A stretch of 16,472 nucleotides of DNA from GCA-003244245 sp046262495 (GCA_046262495.1 JBHEMR010000172.1:1-16472), one strand, 5' to 3'. Shown: positions 6,349 through 14,509, counted from the first letter of the stretch. Numbers and translations: made by a program. Notes: generated by a model not told the origin, from the sequence alone.

Positions 6349-6875
6349 ACCTGGCCGTCCGCGACCGTCGCAGTGTCCTCCCGATCGTCGGCGGCGACCG
6401 GCGCGCTATCTGGAGCCTTCTCTGGCGCCACTGCTGGAGCTGGCGGGGAGGCCGTCTGGGAACCCCTGGCTGGGGTGTCGGCCTGGCGGGCTGACTTCTT
6501 TCGCGGCGTGGTCGCCTCGGTAGTCGGCATCTCGCCAGCCTGGGCCAACGCCCGGTTGAACAGCTCGGCCTTGTCCGGCTTCAGCTCGGCTCGCTGCAAC
6601 GTGCCCTCGACACCCGGCAGACCGTTGAACCGCTGCCAGTCTCCAGTGATCTGGAGGAGATGTTGGACCGGGTCGGTGGGTTGGGCCCCGACACCGAGCC
6701 AGTACTGCACCCGCTCTGAGTCGACCTCTATGACGCTGGGGTGCTCTTTGGGGTGGTATTTGCCGATCGTTTCGATTGCCTTGCCGTTACGGCGGGTACG
6801 GGCATCGGCGACGACGATCCGGTAGTACGGCTGGCGAATTCTGCCGAGCCGCATGAGCTTGATCTTGACAGCCAC
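6345..6875 (-). CDS. rpsP: 30S ribosomal protein S16 with long C-terminal tail
   Basis: Small-subunit ribosomal protein. The core at 1-90 begins MAVKIKLMRLGRIRQPYYRI and contains VVADARTRRNGKAIETIGKY and VQYWLGVGAQPTDPVQHLL, all S16 signatures. Total length is 176 residues; the last ~70 are an Ala/Pro/Thr-rich, probably disordered tail, as common in actinobacteria. The frame is open 30 codons upstream, but GTG 6875 (start of MAVKIKL) is the family start, with AGGAG 11 nt before it. First gene of the rpsP-KH-rimM-trmD run; a 193-nt leader holds a candidate promoter at 7026-7035. Confidence 0.97.
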   Translation of the reverse strand: MAVKIKLMRLGRIRQPYYRIVVADARTRRNGKAIETIGKYHPKEHPSVIEVDSERVQYWLGVGAQPTDPVQHLLQITGDWQRFNGLPGVEGTLQRAELKPDKAELFNRALAQAGEMPTTEATTPRKKSARQADTPARGSQTASPPAPAVAPEKAPDSAPVAADDREDTATVADGQV

Positions 6876-7025
6876 GGGTCGAGCTACTCCTGTCAACGCG
6901 CGAGGTTCACGGTGAGCGCGCACGGCCCATGGTGGGGCACGGACCGACGATGCTCGCGAGGTCAATGGTCACTGACGTTTGTCGTCACGGCGCGAGGCGA
7001 AAACCCGACGCGACAACAGCCGCCT

Positions 7026-7035
7026 ATTGTGCCAG
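7026..7035 (-). promoter_or_regulatory. candidate rpsP promoter motif (CTGGCACAAT)
   Basis: CTGGCACAAT on the minus strand lies about 150 nt before rpsP and just after the CPBP gene stop. It matches the rplS-leader motif at 4739-4748 in 9 of 10 bases. CACAAT would be the -10 element. The -35 is not obvious. Downstream the leader can fold through TTGTCG and CGACAA arms. This is proposed as a separate start for the S16 operon. Confidence 0.42.
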
Positions 7036-7068
7036 ATCGTCCCGGCCGCTGGCGTATCGCCCGTCCAC

Positions 7069-7818
7069 TCAGCCGGATATCACCCCCTGGGTGATCAGCA
7101 GAAGTCCGACCGCGGGCAGAAAGTTGTTCGCCTGATGCGCGACAATGCTGCCCAGCAGGTTGCCGGTGAGCAACCGGGCCAGCGCGATCGGCAATGAGAT
7201 CACCACCAGTAGCGGGGTACGCAGCAACTCCAAGTGAGCGCACGAGAACACCACGGTGGTTAGCCCGAAGATGACCCAGCGGTTCCACCGCCAGTACTCC
7301 ATCGCCCGCCACAGCACGCCGCGGTAAAGTACCTCCTCGCATACCGGCGCGACCAACCACACCGCGAAGAACAGCAGCAAGCCCAGTCCGAGAGGCAGCC
7401 GCAGACCGTCGAACACCTCCCCCACCGCCGAGTTCGCGTGGCTCTGACCGACCCAGCGCGCCCACAACGCCGAGGCTGGCACCGTGACCACTAACCCTAC
7501 GACGCCCAGAGCCAGCCCTAGGGCGGCGTCTTGCAGCCGCCACCGCACCGACAGTTGGCTGCGTAACCGTTCCAGCAGCTTGCCTCGGGCGAGCAGCGCA
7601 GCACCGGTGGCCGCGACCACACCAGCGGCCAGGGTAGGCACCAGGAGTGCAGCAACCAATGCCCCGCCGGGCAAGTGGGTGCCGGCAGCCCCATGCCGCA
7701 ACGTCAGCGCAAAGGGCACCAGCACCAGTACCGAGACCGCCAGGAACGTCACCTCCGCGATCACGAAGCAGATCAGCATCAGCCAGCCACGGCGAGCATC
7801 ACGCGGAACGGTGGTCAC
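7069..7818 (-). CDS. CPBP family intramembrane metalloprotease (Abi/CAAX-like)
   Basis: Multi-pass membrane protein of 249 residues with about six to eight hydrophobic helices. All family motifs are present: EEVLYR (E161, E162, R166), FSCAH (F191, H195) and HQANN (H228, N232), which place the glutamates and histidines for a zinc-dependent protease. Relatives include prenyl-protein proteases and bacteriocin self-immunity proteins; the substrate here is unknown. The GTG start overlaps the upstream amidohydrolase stop by 4 nt (GTGA), so it is probably made with that enzyme and Ffh. A 193-nt gap before rpsP follows. Confidence 0.9.
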   Translation of the reverse strand: MTTVPRDARRGWLMLICFVIAEVTFLAVSVLVLVPFALTLRHGAAGTHLPGGALVAALLVPTLAAGVVAATGAALLARGKLLERLRSQLSVRWRLQDAALGLALGVVGLVVTVPASALWARWVGQSHANSAVGEVFDGLRLPLGLGLLLFFAVWLVAPVCEEVLYRGVLWRAMEYWRWNRWVIFGLTTVVFSCAHLELLRTPLLVVISLPIALARLLTGNLLGSIVAHQANNFLPAVGLLLITQGVISG

Positions 7819-8903
7819 AGCACCCGCCCCCGCAACATCAGTAACACGGGGGTGCGCAGAGCGTCCGTGTCCAGCCGCGGGTCGGTGCGCGTGACGAGCA
7901 GGTCCGCCGGCGCACCGGGCACCAGGCCGGGAACGCCCAGCCAGTCGCGGGCTGCCCAGCTCGCCGCCGCCAGCGCCTGCGTACCGGTGAGCCCAACCGT
8001 TCGCAACGCGGCGATCTCGTCAACCAGCCGGCCGTGCCGGATACCACCGCCGGCGTCACTGCCGGCGTAGATCGAAATTCCCGCCTCGACGGCAGCCCCG
8101 ATGGTGTCTTGGACCCGGACGTGCAATGCCCGAATCTGCGCGGCATAACGCGGGTATTTGCCGGCGCGCTGCGCGATCGCCGGGAACGTCTCGATATTGA
8201 TCAGGGTAGGCACCAGCACGGTGCCATGCGCGGCCATCTCGGTGATGGTGTCGGCGGACAGGCCGGTGCCGTGCTCGATGCAGTCGATCCCGGCGGCGAT
8301 CAAACCTGGCAGCGCGTCGGCACCGAAGACGTGCGCAGTGACCCTGGCCCCGGCGGCGTGCGCGGCGGCGACCGCCTCGACCAGCACGCGATCAGGCCAC
8401 AGCGGGGCAAGCTCACCGCTTTCGCGGTCGATCCAGTCACCGACCAGCTTGACCCAGCCGTCGCCCGTTGCCGCCTGCTCAGCCACGGCCTGCGGGAGTA
8501 GCGCGGGATCATCGAGTTCCACGCCGATGGTCGGGATGTAGCGCTTGGGGCGGGCTAGATGGCGACCGGCCCGGATGATTCGTGGTAGGTCGTCGCGGGC
8601 CTGCAACGGGCGGGAGTCGATCGGGGATCCGCAATCCCGGATCAACAGGGTGCCGGCGTCGCGGTCGGTGGCGGCCTGATCCGCGGCGTCGACGAGGGTC
8701 GCCGGCCCCCGGGCGCCGATGCCGACGTGACAATGGGCGTCGACCAGGCCGGGGAGCACGTAACCGCCGTCGTTGACAGTGACCGCACCTGGTATCGGCT
8801 CAGCGCAGATCACCCCATTGGCGACCCACAGGTCGCTGGGTTCCCCAGCAGGAAGCAGGACCCCGCGCAGGTGCATCGCGGCCGCTGCCGGAGGCTGGCT
8901 CAC
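7815..8903 (-). CDS. amidohydrolase family protein (imidazolonepropionase / Xaa-Pro dipeptidase-like)
   Basis: Metal-dependent hydrolase of 362 residues. PGLVDAHCHVG supplies H57 and H59 of the HxH pair, WVKLVGD gives K152 (probable bridging lysine), TAHVFG H191, IEHGTG H211 and AGSDAGG D283: a full two-metal amidohydrolase set. The small N-terminal and C-terminal strands (GRVL end) form the usual beta sandwich. The substrate cannot be told from sequence; a cyclic amide or dipeptide is likely from the subfamily. A homologue next to ffh is common in actinobacteria (Rv2915c in M. tuberculosis). The GTG start overlaps the ffh stop by 4 nt, and its own stop overlaps the CPBP start by 4 nt. Confidence 0.9.
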   Translation of the reverse strand: MSQPPAAAAMHLRGVLLPAGEPSDLWVANGVICAEPIPGAVTVNDGGYVLPGLVDAHCHVGIGARGPATLVDAADQAATDRDAGTLLIRDCGSPIDSRPLQARDDLPRIIRAGRHLARPKRYIPTIGVELDDPALLPQAVAEQAATGDGWVKLVGDWIDRESGELAPLWPDRVLVEAVAAAHAAGARVTAHVFGADALPGLIAAGIDCIEHGTGLSADTITEMAAHGTVLVPTLINIETFPAIAQRAGKYPRYAAQIRALHVRVQDTIGAAVEAGISIYAGSDAGGGIRHGRLVDEIAALRTVGLTGTQALAAASWAARDWLGVPGLVPGAPADLLVTRTDPRLDTDALRTPVLLMLRGRVL

Positions 8904-10432
8904 TTCTTGGGAAACCTCAGTTTCGACGGGTCGAAACCGGGCGGTAGTTGGTCCAGCCCGGACAGCTCGGACAAGTCGGGCATGCCCGGGGGCAACCCTC
9001 CCGGTAGCCCTGTTGGCAGGCCACCGGGCAGTCCCCTGGGCGTCCGAGGCGGTGTCGGGCCCCGTCCCTTGCCCTTCTTACTGCCTTTGCGTCCCTTGCG
9101 GCCGCGGCGACCGGGTCCGGCCCCGAAGCCGAATCGGCCAGCCATCTGTTGCATCATCTTGCGAGCTTCGAAGAATCGCTCCACCAGCTGGTTGACCTCG
9201 CTGACCGACACTCCGGAGCCCCGGGCGATACGCTGGCGCCGGGACGCGTTGATGATCTTCGGATCGGCCCTTTCGGTGGGCGTCATGCCGCGGATGATGG
9301 CTTGGAGCCGGTCCAGCTGTTTGTCGTCGACCTGGGCGAGCTGCTCTTTCATCCCCGCCGCGCCGGGCAGCATCCCCAGCAGGTTGGCGATCGGCCCCAT
9401 CTTGCGGATGGCCTGCATCTGTTCGAGGAAGTCTTCCAGGGTCAGCTCGCCGCTGCCGATCTTGGCGGCGGTCTGCTCGGCCTGTTCGGCGTCGAAGGCG
9501 TGCTCGGCCTGCTCGATCAGGGTGAGCAGATCACCCATGCCCAGGATCCGGCTGGCCATTCGGTCCGGATGGAAGACATCGAAGTCCTCCAGCCTCTCCC
9601 CGTTGGACGCGAACAGGATCGGCGCACCGGTGACTTGCCGCACCGACAGTGCGGCGCCACCGCGCGCGTCACCATCGAGCTTGGTCAGCACGACGCCGCT
9701 GAACCCGACGCCGTCGCGGAACGCCTCCGAGGTGGACACCGCGTCCTGGCCGATCATGGCGTCGATGACGAACAGGATCTCGTTGGGTCGCACCGCATCG
9801 CGGATGTCGACGGCTTGGCGCATCATCTCGGCGTCGATACCCAACCGTCCGGCGGTGTCCACCACGACGATGTCGTACTGGCGAGCCCGGGCCTCGGCTA
9901 CCCCGCGGCGGGATACGTCGACCGGGTCGCCGACACCGTTGCCCGGCTCCGGGGCATACACCTGTACCCCGGCCTGTTGGCCCACAATTTGTAACTGGGT
10001 GACCGCGTTGGGTCGCTGCAGGTCCGCGGCGACGAGCAGCGGGGTATGGCCCTGACTACGCAACCAAAGGGCGAGCTTGCCGGCAAGCGTCGTCTTTCCG
10101 GAACCCTGTAAGCCGGCCAGCATGATCACAGTCGGGGGAACCTTGGCCAGCTCGAGACGCCGAGTAGCGCCCCCCAAGATGCCGATGAGCTCCTCGTTGA
10201 CGATCTTGATGACCTGCTGGGCCGGATTCAGCGCACCAGAGACCTCGGAGCCTTTGGCGCGCTCCTTGATCTGCGCGACGAACTGGCGGACCACCGGCAG
10301 CGCGACGTCAGCCTCCAGCAGCGCAATGCGGATCTCGCGGGCAGTGGCGTCGATGTCGGCATCGGAAAGCCTGCCTTTGCCGCGCAGACCGGCCAACGCT
10401 GACGTGAGCCGGTCGGAGAGGGTGTCGAACAC
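8900..10432 (-). CDS. ffh: signal recognition particle GTPase Ffh (SRP54)
   Basis: Binds signal sequences on ribosomes and, with SRP RNA and the receptor FtsY, delivers them to SecYEG. 510 residues in three domains: N (1-95, starting MFDTLSDRLTSAL), G (about 96-295) with GLQGSGKTT (107-115), AADLQRPNAV (135-144), DTAGRL (192-197) and TKLDGDARGG (250-259), and M (about 310-435) with the RNA-binding RRQRIARGSG (398-407). A basic, Gly/Pro-rich tail with GLPGGLP-type repeats extends to 510. The GTG start at 10432 has GGGAG 10 nt upstream. A 372-nt gap before it implies its own promoter. The SRP RNA gene is not in this window; ftsY would be expected just right of it. Confidence 0.97.
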   Translation of the reverse strand: MFDTLSDRLTSALAGLRGKGRLSDADIDATAREIRIALLEADVALPVVRQFVAQIKERAKGSEVSGALNPAQQVIKIVNEELIGILGGATRRLELAKVPPTVIMLAGLQGSGKTTLAGKLALWLRSQGHTPLLVAADLQRPNAVTQLQIVGQQAGVQVYAPEPGNGVGDPVDVSRRGVAEARARQYDIVVVDTAGRLGIDAEMMRQAVDIRDAVRPNEILFVIDAMIGQDAVSTSEAFRDGVGFSGVVLTKLDGDARGGAALSVRQVTGAPILFASNGERLEDFDVFHPDRMASRILGMGDLLTLIEQAEHAFDAEQAEQTAAKIGSGELTLEDFLEQMQAIRKMGPIANLLGMLPGAAGMKEQLAQVDDKQLDRLQAIIRGMTPTERADPKIINASRRQRIARGSGVSVSEVNQLVERFFEARKMMQQMAGRFGFGAGPGRRGRKGRKGSKKGKGRGPTPPRTPRGLPGGLPTGLPGGLPPGMPDLSELSGLDQLPPGFDPSKLRFPKK

Positions 10433-10804
10433 GCCGGTCGCACTCCCTTTGGGGTACTGCGGGGTGGTCGCCCCGGAGTCTGGACTACTGAACCCCAGCG
10501 TAGTCGCGTCGGGCGACTGGTCCGACCTGGCCCGACCTCACGAGCCGCAACCGCCGGCGTCCCAGGCCCCACCCCGGGTTGCGCCGGCGGTCCGGCATGG
10601 GCTCCTGCGGTCGGCACGGCATAGCCGCCACCCGAGTCTCCGGCCGGGGCAGCAAGCTGGCGTCCGCCCGACCTCCGCGCCGAGCCACCCGATCAGCCTG
10701 CCCAAACCAGCCCGCGCCGGGGAGCGTGAATACCCGCAACTCCGACTAGGTAGGACTACTCGACTTGGCGGCACGCCGAGCTCGGCGGACGGGCACGACG
10801 CCTA
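10433..10804. other. gene-free stretch between the coiled-coil gene and ffh
   Basis: No credible gene: open frames here lack a start with a ribosome site and any known motif. It contains a perfect 10-bp inverted repeat, ACCGCCGGCG (10550-10559) and CGCCGGCGGT (10582-10591) with a 22-nt loop, and a perfect 14-bp palindrome CGCCGAGCTCGGCG at 10774-10787, 17 nt past the coiled-coil gene stop. These could end the glnD-side transcript. A weak -10-like TACGCT near 10500 on the minus strand could serve ffh. No SRP RNA or tRNA was recognised. Confidence 0.5.
10774..10787 (-). terminator. candidate terminator palindrome after the coiled-coil gene
   Basis: CGCCGAGCTCGGCG is a perfect 14-bp palindrome (5-bp GC stem with AGCT loop) 17 nt downstream of the TAA of the coiled-coil gene. 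No U tract follows, so termination is possible but unproven. Confidence 0.3.
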
Positions 10805-11953
10805 TTACGGATGCAAACCGAATCTCGCCGTGGGCTGATCTGGCTGCCGAGGCCGATGCTCCCGCGGGGGTGCGGTATCCGGGGGCTCAGCGCCATTGGT
10901 CTGCTCGGCAAGTTCAGCCAGTTCAGCCAGTTCAGCCTGCTCAGCCAGTTCAGCCTGCTCAGCCTGCTCAGCGGGGGTGAGCTGATCGGCCACGCCGAGC
11001 GCGCCGACCAGCAGGCGGTGCATCTCAGACAGCTGATCGGTGACCTCGGATCGCAGCTGCGTGGCCGCGGCCACCTGCCGCGTGACCTTCAGCACCCGAT
11101 TGCTCAGCCGCTCGCCTGCCATCCGCATGATCAGATGCAGCGCGGCGACGCTGTGGGTCTGATAATCACGGATCCAGGCGTCCGTCTCGGCCTCGCGCCT
11201 GGCGATGGCTTGCTCGGCCTGCTGCTCCGCCTGCTGGTGTCGGGCCGCGGTTTCAGCATCCACAGCCTGGCGCCGGGCGTTGGACTCCGCCTCCAGGCGC
11301 TCGCACCGCTGTCTGGCCTCGGCCAGCAGCCGCTCGGCCTGCTGCTCCGCCTGCTGGTGTCGGGCCGCGGTTTCAGCATCCACACCCTGGCGCCGGGCGT
11401 TGGACTCCGCCTCCAGGCGCTCGCACCGCTGTCTGGCCTGGGCCAGCAGCCGATCGGCCCCGGTTTCAGTTTCCACAGCCTGGCGCCAGGCGTTGGACTC
11501 CGCCTCCAGGCGCTCGCACTCCTGTCTGGCCTCGGTCAGCAGCCGATCGGCCTCGGCCCGAGCGCTCTCCCGCAGCGCGGTGGTCTCCTGCTCGGTGGCA
11601 GCCGCCAGCTCGGCTGCCTCGGCCTCGGCTATCTGCAGCATCCGCTGGATCCGTCCGGTCGCGCCGGTCAGCGGCAACCGCTGCAGGCGATCCAGCTCAG
11701 CGGCCGTCTCGGAGGCTTCTTTACGCAGCCGATCTAGCTGTCTGGTCGCCTCCGCGGCTTCCCGACGCAGCTTTTCTACTTGCTCGTTGAGGTCGTCGGC
11801 CCGCTGCAGCGCAACGTTGCGTTCGGTCCCGATGGTGGCAACGCGAGCTTTGAGAGCGGTGACGTGGTCAATAACCTGCTGAAGGTGAAATCCACGCCGC
11901 ACGATCTCGAAGGGCGGGGGTGAGGGAACGGCCTCGTCCCGGGTTCCGTGCAT
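10805..11953 (-). CDS. DivIVA-like coiled-coil protein with internal 40-residue repeats
   Basis: 382 residues, almost wholly coiled coil. The start PFEIVRRGFHLQQVIDHVTAL (14-34) resembles the DivIVA/cell-wall-growth N-terminal motif (F-x-V-x-x-R-G-Y/F-x-x-x-Q-V-x-x). Heptad-rich helix follows at 35-130, then repeats at 135-165 (short), 166-205 and 206-245, each built on ADRLLAEARQRCERLEAESN and RRQAVDAETAARHQQAEQQ. Each carries one cysteine in the RC or EC position. A non-repeat helix (246-320), an AEQ/AEL low-complexity stretch (327-350) and a Pro-rich tail end it. Function is unknown; a scaffold for polar growth or division (compare DivIVA, FilP and Scy of actinobacteria) is an inference. 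It starts 24 nt after glnD and is probably co-transcribed, with a weak ribosome site. The stop is TAA. Confidence 0.82.
   Translation of the reverse strand: MHGTRDEAVPSPPPFEIVRRGFHLQQVIDHVTALKARVATIGTERNVALQRADDLNEQVEKLRREAAEATRQLDRLRKEASETAAELDRLQRLPLTGATGRIQRMLQIAEAEAAELAAATEQETTALRESARAEADRLLTEARQECERLEAESNAWRQAVETETGADRLLAQARQRCERLEAESNARRQGVDAETAARHQQAEQQAERLLAEARQRCERLEAESNARRQAVDAETAARHQQAEQQAEQAIARREAETDAWIRDYQTHSVAALHLIMRMAGERLSNRVLKVTRQVAAATQLRSEVTDQLSEMHRLLVGALGVADQLTPAEQAEQAELAEQAELAELAELAEQTNGAEPPDTAPPREHRPRQPDQPTARFGLHP
10910..10973 (+). repeat. 9-bp tandem repeats (TTCAGCCAG / CTCAGCCTG)
   Basis: About seven copies of a 9-bp unit (GTTCAGCCA / GCTCAGCCT variants) encode the Ala-Glu-Gln / Ala-Glu-Leu run near the C-terminus of the coiled-coil protein on the minus strand. 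All changes keep the frame. Confidence 0.8.
11213..11549 (+). repeat. 120-bp in-frame tandem repeat, two near-perfect copies plus a shortened third
   Basis: Bases 11213-11332 and 11333-11452 repeat with a period of exactly 120 bp (40 codons) and differ at only about three positions (for example 11275/11395 and 11320/11440). A third, more diverged copy at about 11461-11549 lacks 27 bp, the codons for ARHQQAEQQ. The repeat lies inside the coiled-coil gene and keeps its frame. High identity at synonymous sites points to recent duplication or gene conversion. Confidence 0.88.
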
Positions 11954-11977
11954 GTCGCCGGATGGTAGCCCCGGTAC

Positions 11978-14416
11978 TTACCGGGCCGCGCTGAGCACCG
12001 CGCGCTCGATCCGCTCGCGTGTTTCTGGCCGTAGTGCAGCATGACGATCGGGGGCACTGTGACAACCGGGGACCGTCAGGCAGAACGAGTCCACTGCCGA
12101 GCCGCCCATGGTGACGACCCGCGCCCACCGGATGGTGACCGCATTGCTCTCCACCGCCGCGGCTACCCGGTGCAGCAAACCGATCCGGTCGGTAGTGCGT
12201 AGCTCGAGGACCACCGCGCCGGTTGCCTCGTCGTCAAACCACAGCACTTTGGTCTCGATGTCGGACAACCCCGCCGCGGACGCTGGGATCTCGCCGTAGT
12301 CGCGCTCCTTGACCGCCAGCGCATCCGCCAGTTGCAGTGAACCGTCCAACGCCCGCGCCAGATCCTGGCGTAACAGCGCGACGTCCGGCGGTCGGCCGAA
12401 ACGCGGCGAGACGGTGAAGCTCTGCACGGCCGCGCAACCACCGGGCAGCTCCACGAGCCGGATGTCCGCGGAGTGGACCCGCAGCGAGTGCAGCGCGAGT
12501 ACCCCGGCTGCCAGGGCAAGCAGCCCCGCCCGGCCATGAGCCACGACCGTGATGGTGGTCATCGCATCCGGTCCGGTAGCGCCGCTCGCGGTGACGTGCA
12601 GCGCACCGCTGCCGACGAACTGCAGCGCCAGCGCACGGTGCTCCTCGGTGAGCGGCTCTGGAGCCGGTAGCGGTCGGCCGGCCAGCACCGCACGGCACCG
12701 CTCGGCGAGGTCGGAGATCAGGCCGGCGCGCCATTCGGTCCAGATGCCAGGGCCAGTGGCCAGGCTGTCCGCCTCCGCTAGCGCAATCAGCAGCTCCAGC
12801 AGCGTCGGGTCAGCACCGAGGGCATCGACCACCCGCTGTGCGGTGGTGGGATCGTCGAGGTCTCGGCGGGTCGCGGTATGGGGTAGCAGCAGATGATGGC
12901 GCACCATCGCGCAGAGCGTTTCGACGTCCGAGGGCCACAGCCCGAGCCGGTGCCCGATCTGCTCGGCGAGCGCGGCGCCGACGACGCTGTGATCGCCGCC
13001 GCGACCCTTGCCCAGGTCGTGTAGCAGCGCGCCGAGGAGGAGCAGGTCCGGGCGAGCGACCGTGGTGGTCAGCCGGGCCGCCTGCGCCGCGGCCTCCACC
13101 AGATGCCGGTCCACGGTCCAGACATGTGCCCGATCGCGCGGCGGTAGGTCACGCACCGCACCCCATTCCGGGAACAGGCGCCCCCACAGCCCGGTGCGGT
13201 CCATCGCCTCGATGACATCCACCGTCGCCGGGCCGGCACCGAGCAACGACAGTAGCTCCTCCAGCGCTGGCCGCGGCCATGGTCGGCGCAGCTCCGGCGC
13301 CGTTTCAGCCAGGGTGGCCAACGTGCCGGTAGCGACCGTCATACCGGTTCGGGCCGCCGTCGCCGCGACCCGCAGCGCCAGCGCCGGGTCTCGTGCCGGG
13401 TTTGCGTCGCGGGCCAGCGCCACCTGGCCGCCATGCTCGACGACGCCCTCATCCAACGGGCGGCGTACCGGTCCCCGGGTGAGGCTGCGCAGCCCGGGCA
13501 GCCGGGCGCGAACGCGGGGCGCGGGCGCTGCGGCCCGCGCGGCGCGCAACCCAACGTCCACTGCATAGACAACGGTCCGCGCTGCTCCGGAAAGGCGCCT
13601 GGCCAGGTCGAACCGATCGCCGAGTGCCAACGCCGCGGCAACCTGGTCGGCCTCCTGCGCACGGAGCACGTCGCGGCCCCTGCTGGCGAACCGGTGCAGC
13701 TCGGTGCGCACATCGAGCAGCAGGTCGCGCGCTTCCCGCACGTCGGGCCCAGTCCGGTCCACCAGCTGGCCAGCGGACAGCGCGTCCAGCAGCTGCACAT
13801 CCCGCAACCCGCCGCGGCCGTTCTTGAGATCCGGTTCAACCCGGTGCGCGATGTCGCCACTGCGCCGCCACCGCTGTTGTGTCGACTCGACGAGCTCGTC
13901 GAGCCGGCCGCGGACGCCACTGCGCCACGCGCGCCGCACGGCGGTGTCCATTGCGGTGAACAACTCCTCATCCCCCGCGATCAGGCGCGCATCGAGCAAC
14001 CCCAGCGCGGCGCGCAGGTCGGTGGCTGCCACCTGGACAGCCTGTCCGACCGTTCGCACGCTGTGGTCAAGATCGATGCCGGCATCCCACAGCGGGTACC
14101 ACAACGAGTTCGCGAGCTCGGAGACGTCGCGCTTGCCGTCATGTAGCAGGACCAGGTCCAGATCGGAGTAGGGCACGACCTCTCGGCGACCCAGCGCACC
14201 GACCGCGAGCAATGCGCTGCCGCCACCGATGCCCACCGCCGTACAGCGGGAGGTGAGCCACAATTCGTAGAGGTCCGCAAGCGCTGCCCGCAGCGCTTGC
14301 GCGCCGAGCTGGCGCTGCCGAGGATTGTCGCCGAGGAGGGCGGCGCGGGCCTTGACGAGATCGTCTGCGGGGGTGTCCGAGCCTCCGGGATGGGAGAGGG
14401 CTTCTGGCCGCTTCAT
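11978..14416 (-). CDS. glnD: PII uridylyl/adenylyltransferase (GlnD)
   Basis: Senses nitrogen status and adds or removes a nucleotide on the T-loop tyrosine of PII (adenylyl in characterised actinobacteria). 812 residues from ATG 14416. Nucleotidyltransferase domain with VGALGRREVVPYSDLDLVLL (72-91), the LKNGRGGLRDVQ motif (197-208), HD phosphohydrolase domain with LLLGALLHDLGKGRGGDHSV (459-478), and two C-terminal ACT domains (about 619-680 and 735-810). The frame is open 42 codons further, but ATG 14416 with GGGAGG just before it is preferred; the spacing is short. The 228-nt gap after glnB holds a strong hairpin and GlnR-like half sites. The coiled-coil gene follows after 24 nt. Confidence 0.95.
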   Translation of the reverse strand: MKRPEALSHPGGSDTPADDLVKARAALLGDNPRQRQLGAQALRAALADLYELWLTSRCTAVGIGGGSALLAVGALGRREVVPYSDLDLVLLHDGKRDVSELANSLWYPLWDAGIDLDHSVRTVGQAVQVAATDLRAALGLLDARLIAGDEELFTAMDTAVRRAWRSGVRGRLDELVESTQQRWRRSGDIAHRVEPDLKNGRGGLRDVQLLDALSAGQLVDRTGPDVREARDLLLDVRTELHRFASRGRDVLRAQEADQVAAALALGDRFDLARRLSGAARTVVYAVDVGLRAARAAAPAPRVRARLPGLRSLTRGPVRRPLDEGVVEHGGQVALARDANPARDPALALRVAATAARTGMTVATGTLATLAETAPELRRPWPRPALEELLSLLGAGPATVDVIEAMDRTGLWGRLFPEWGAVRDLPPRDRAHVWTVDRHLVEAAAQAARLTTTVARPDLLLLGALLHDLGKGRGGDHSVVGAALAEQIGHRLGLWPSDVETLCAMVRHHLLLPHTATRRDLDDPTTAQRVVDALGADPTLLELLIALAEADSLATGPGIWTEWRAGLISDLAERCRAVLAGRPLPAPEPLTEEHRALALQFVGSGALHVTASGATGPDAMTTITVVAHGRAGLLALAAGVLALHSLRVHSADIRLVELPGGCAAVQSFTVSPRFGRPPDVALLRQDLARALDGSLQLADALAVKERDYGEIPASAAGLSDIETKVLWFDDEATGAVVLELRTTDRIGLLHRVAAAVESNAVTIRWARVVTMGGSAVDSFCLTVPGCHSAPDRHAALRPETRERIERAVLSAAR

Positions 14417-14509
14417 CACCCTCCCGATCCGTGCTGGAGGTCGCCGGCAATGCCATCCCTGCTGGCATCCACCCGGCGACGTCGGTCGCCTTGAGGGTTC
14501 GCGAGCCTT

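Noticed and set aside
8727..10055. Long open plus-strand frame (about 440 codons)
   Set aside because: Fully antisense to ffh; a shadow of its high-GC codon usage with low-complexity Ser/Arg-rich translation and no known motif.
10485..10739. Minus-strand open frame of 84 codons before ffh
   Set aside because: Arg/Pro-rich composition, no ribosome site and no family resemblance; typical chance frame in GC-rich DNA.
10433..10804. SRP RNA or another RNA gene beside ffh
   Set aside because: No GGAAGC...GCAG-type SRP core or tRNA-like cloverleaf could be found by eye.
11213..11549. CRISPR-like array
   Set aside because: Repeats are 120 bp, directly adjoining, in frame and coding; no spacers.
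12838..14171. Several plus-strand open frames opposite glnD
   Set aside because: They overlap the complete nucleotidyltransferase and HD domains of GlnD on the other strand; Arg/Ala-rich shadow translations.
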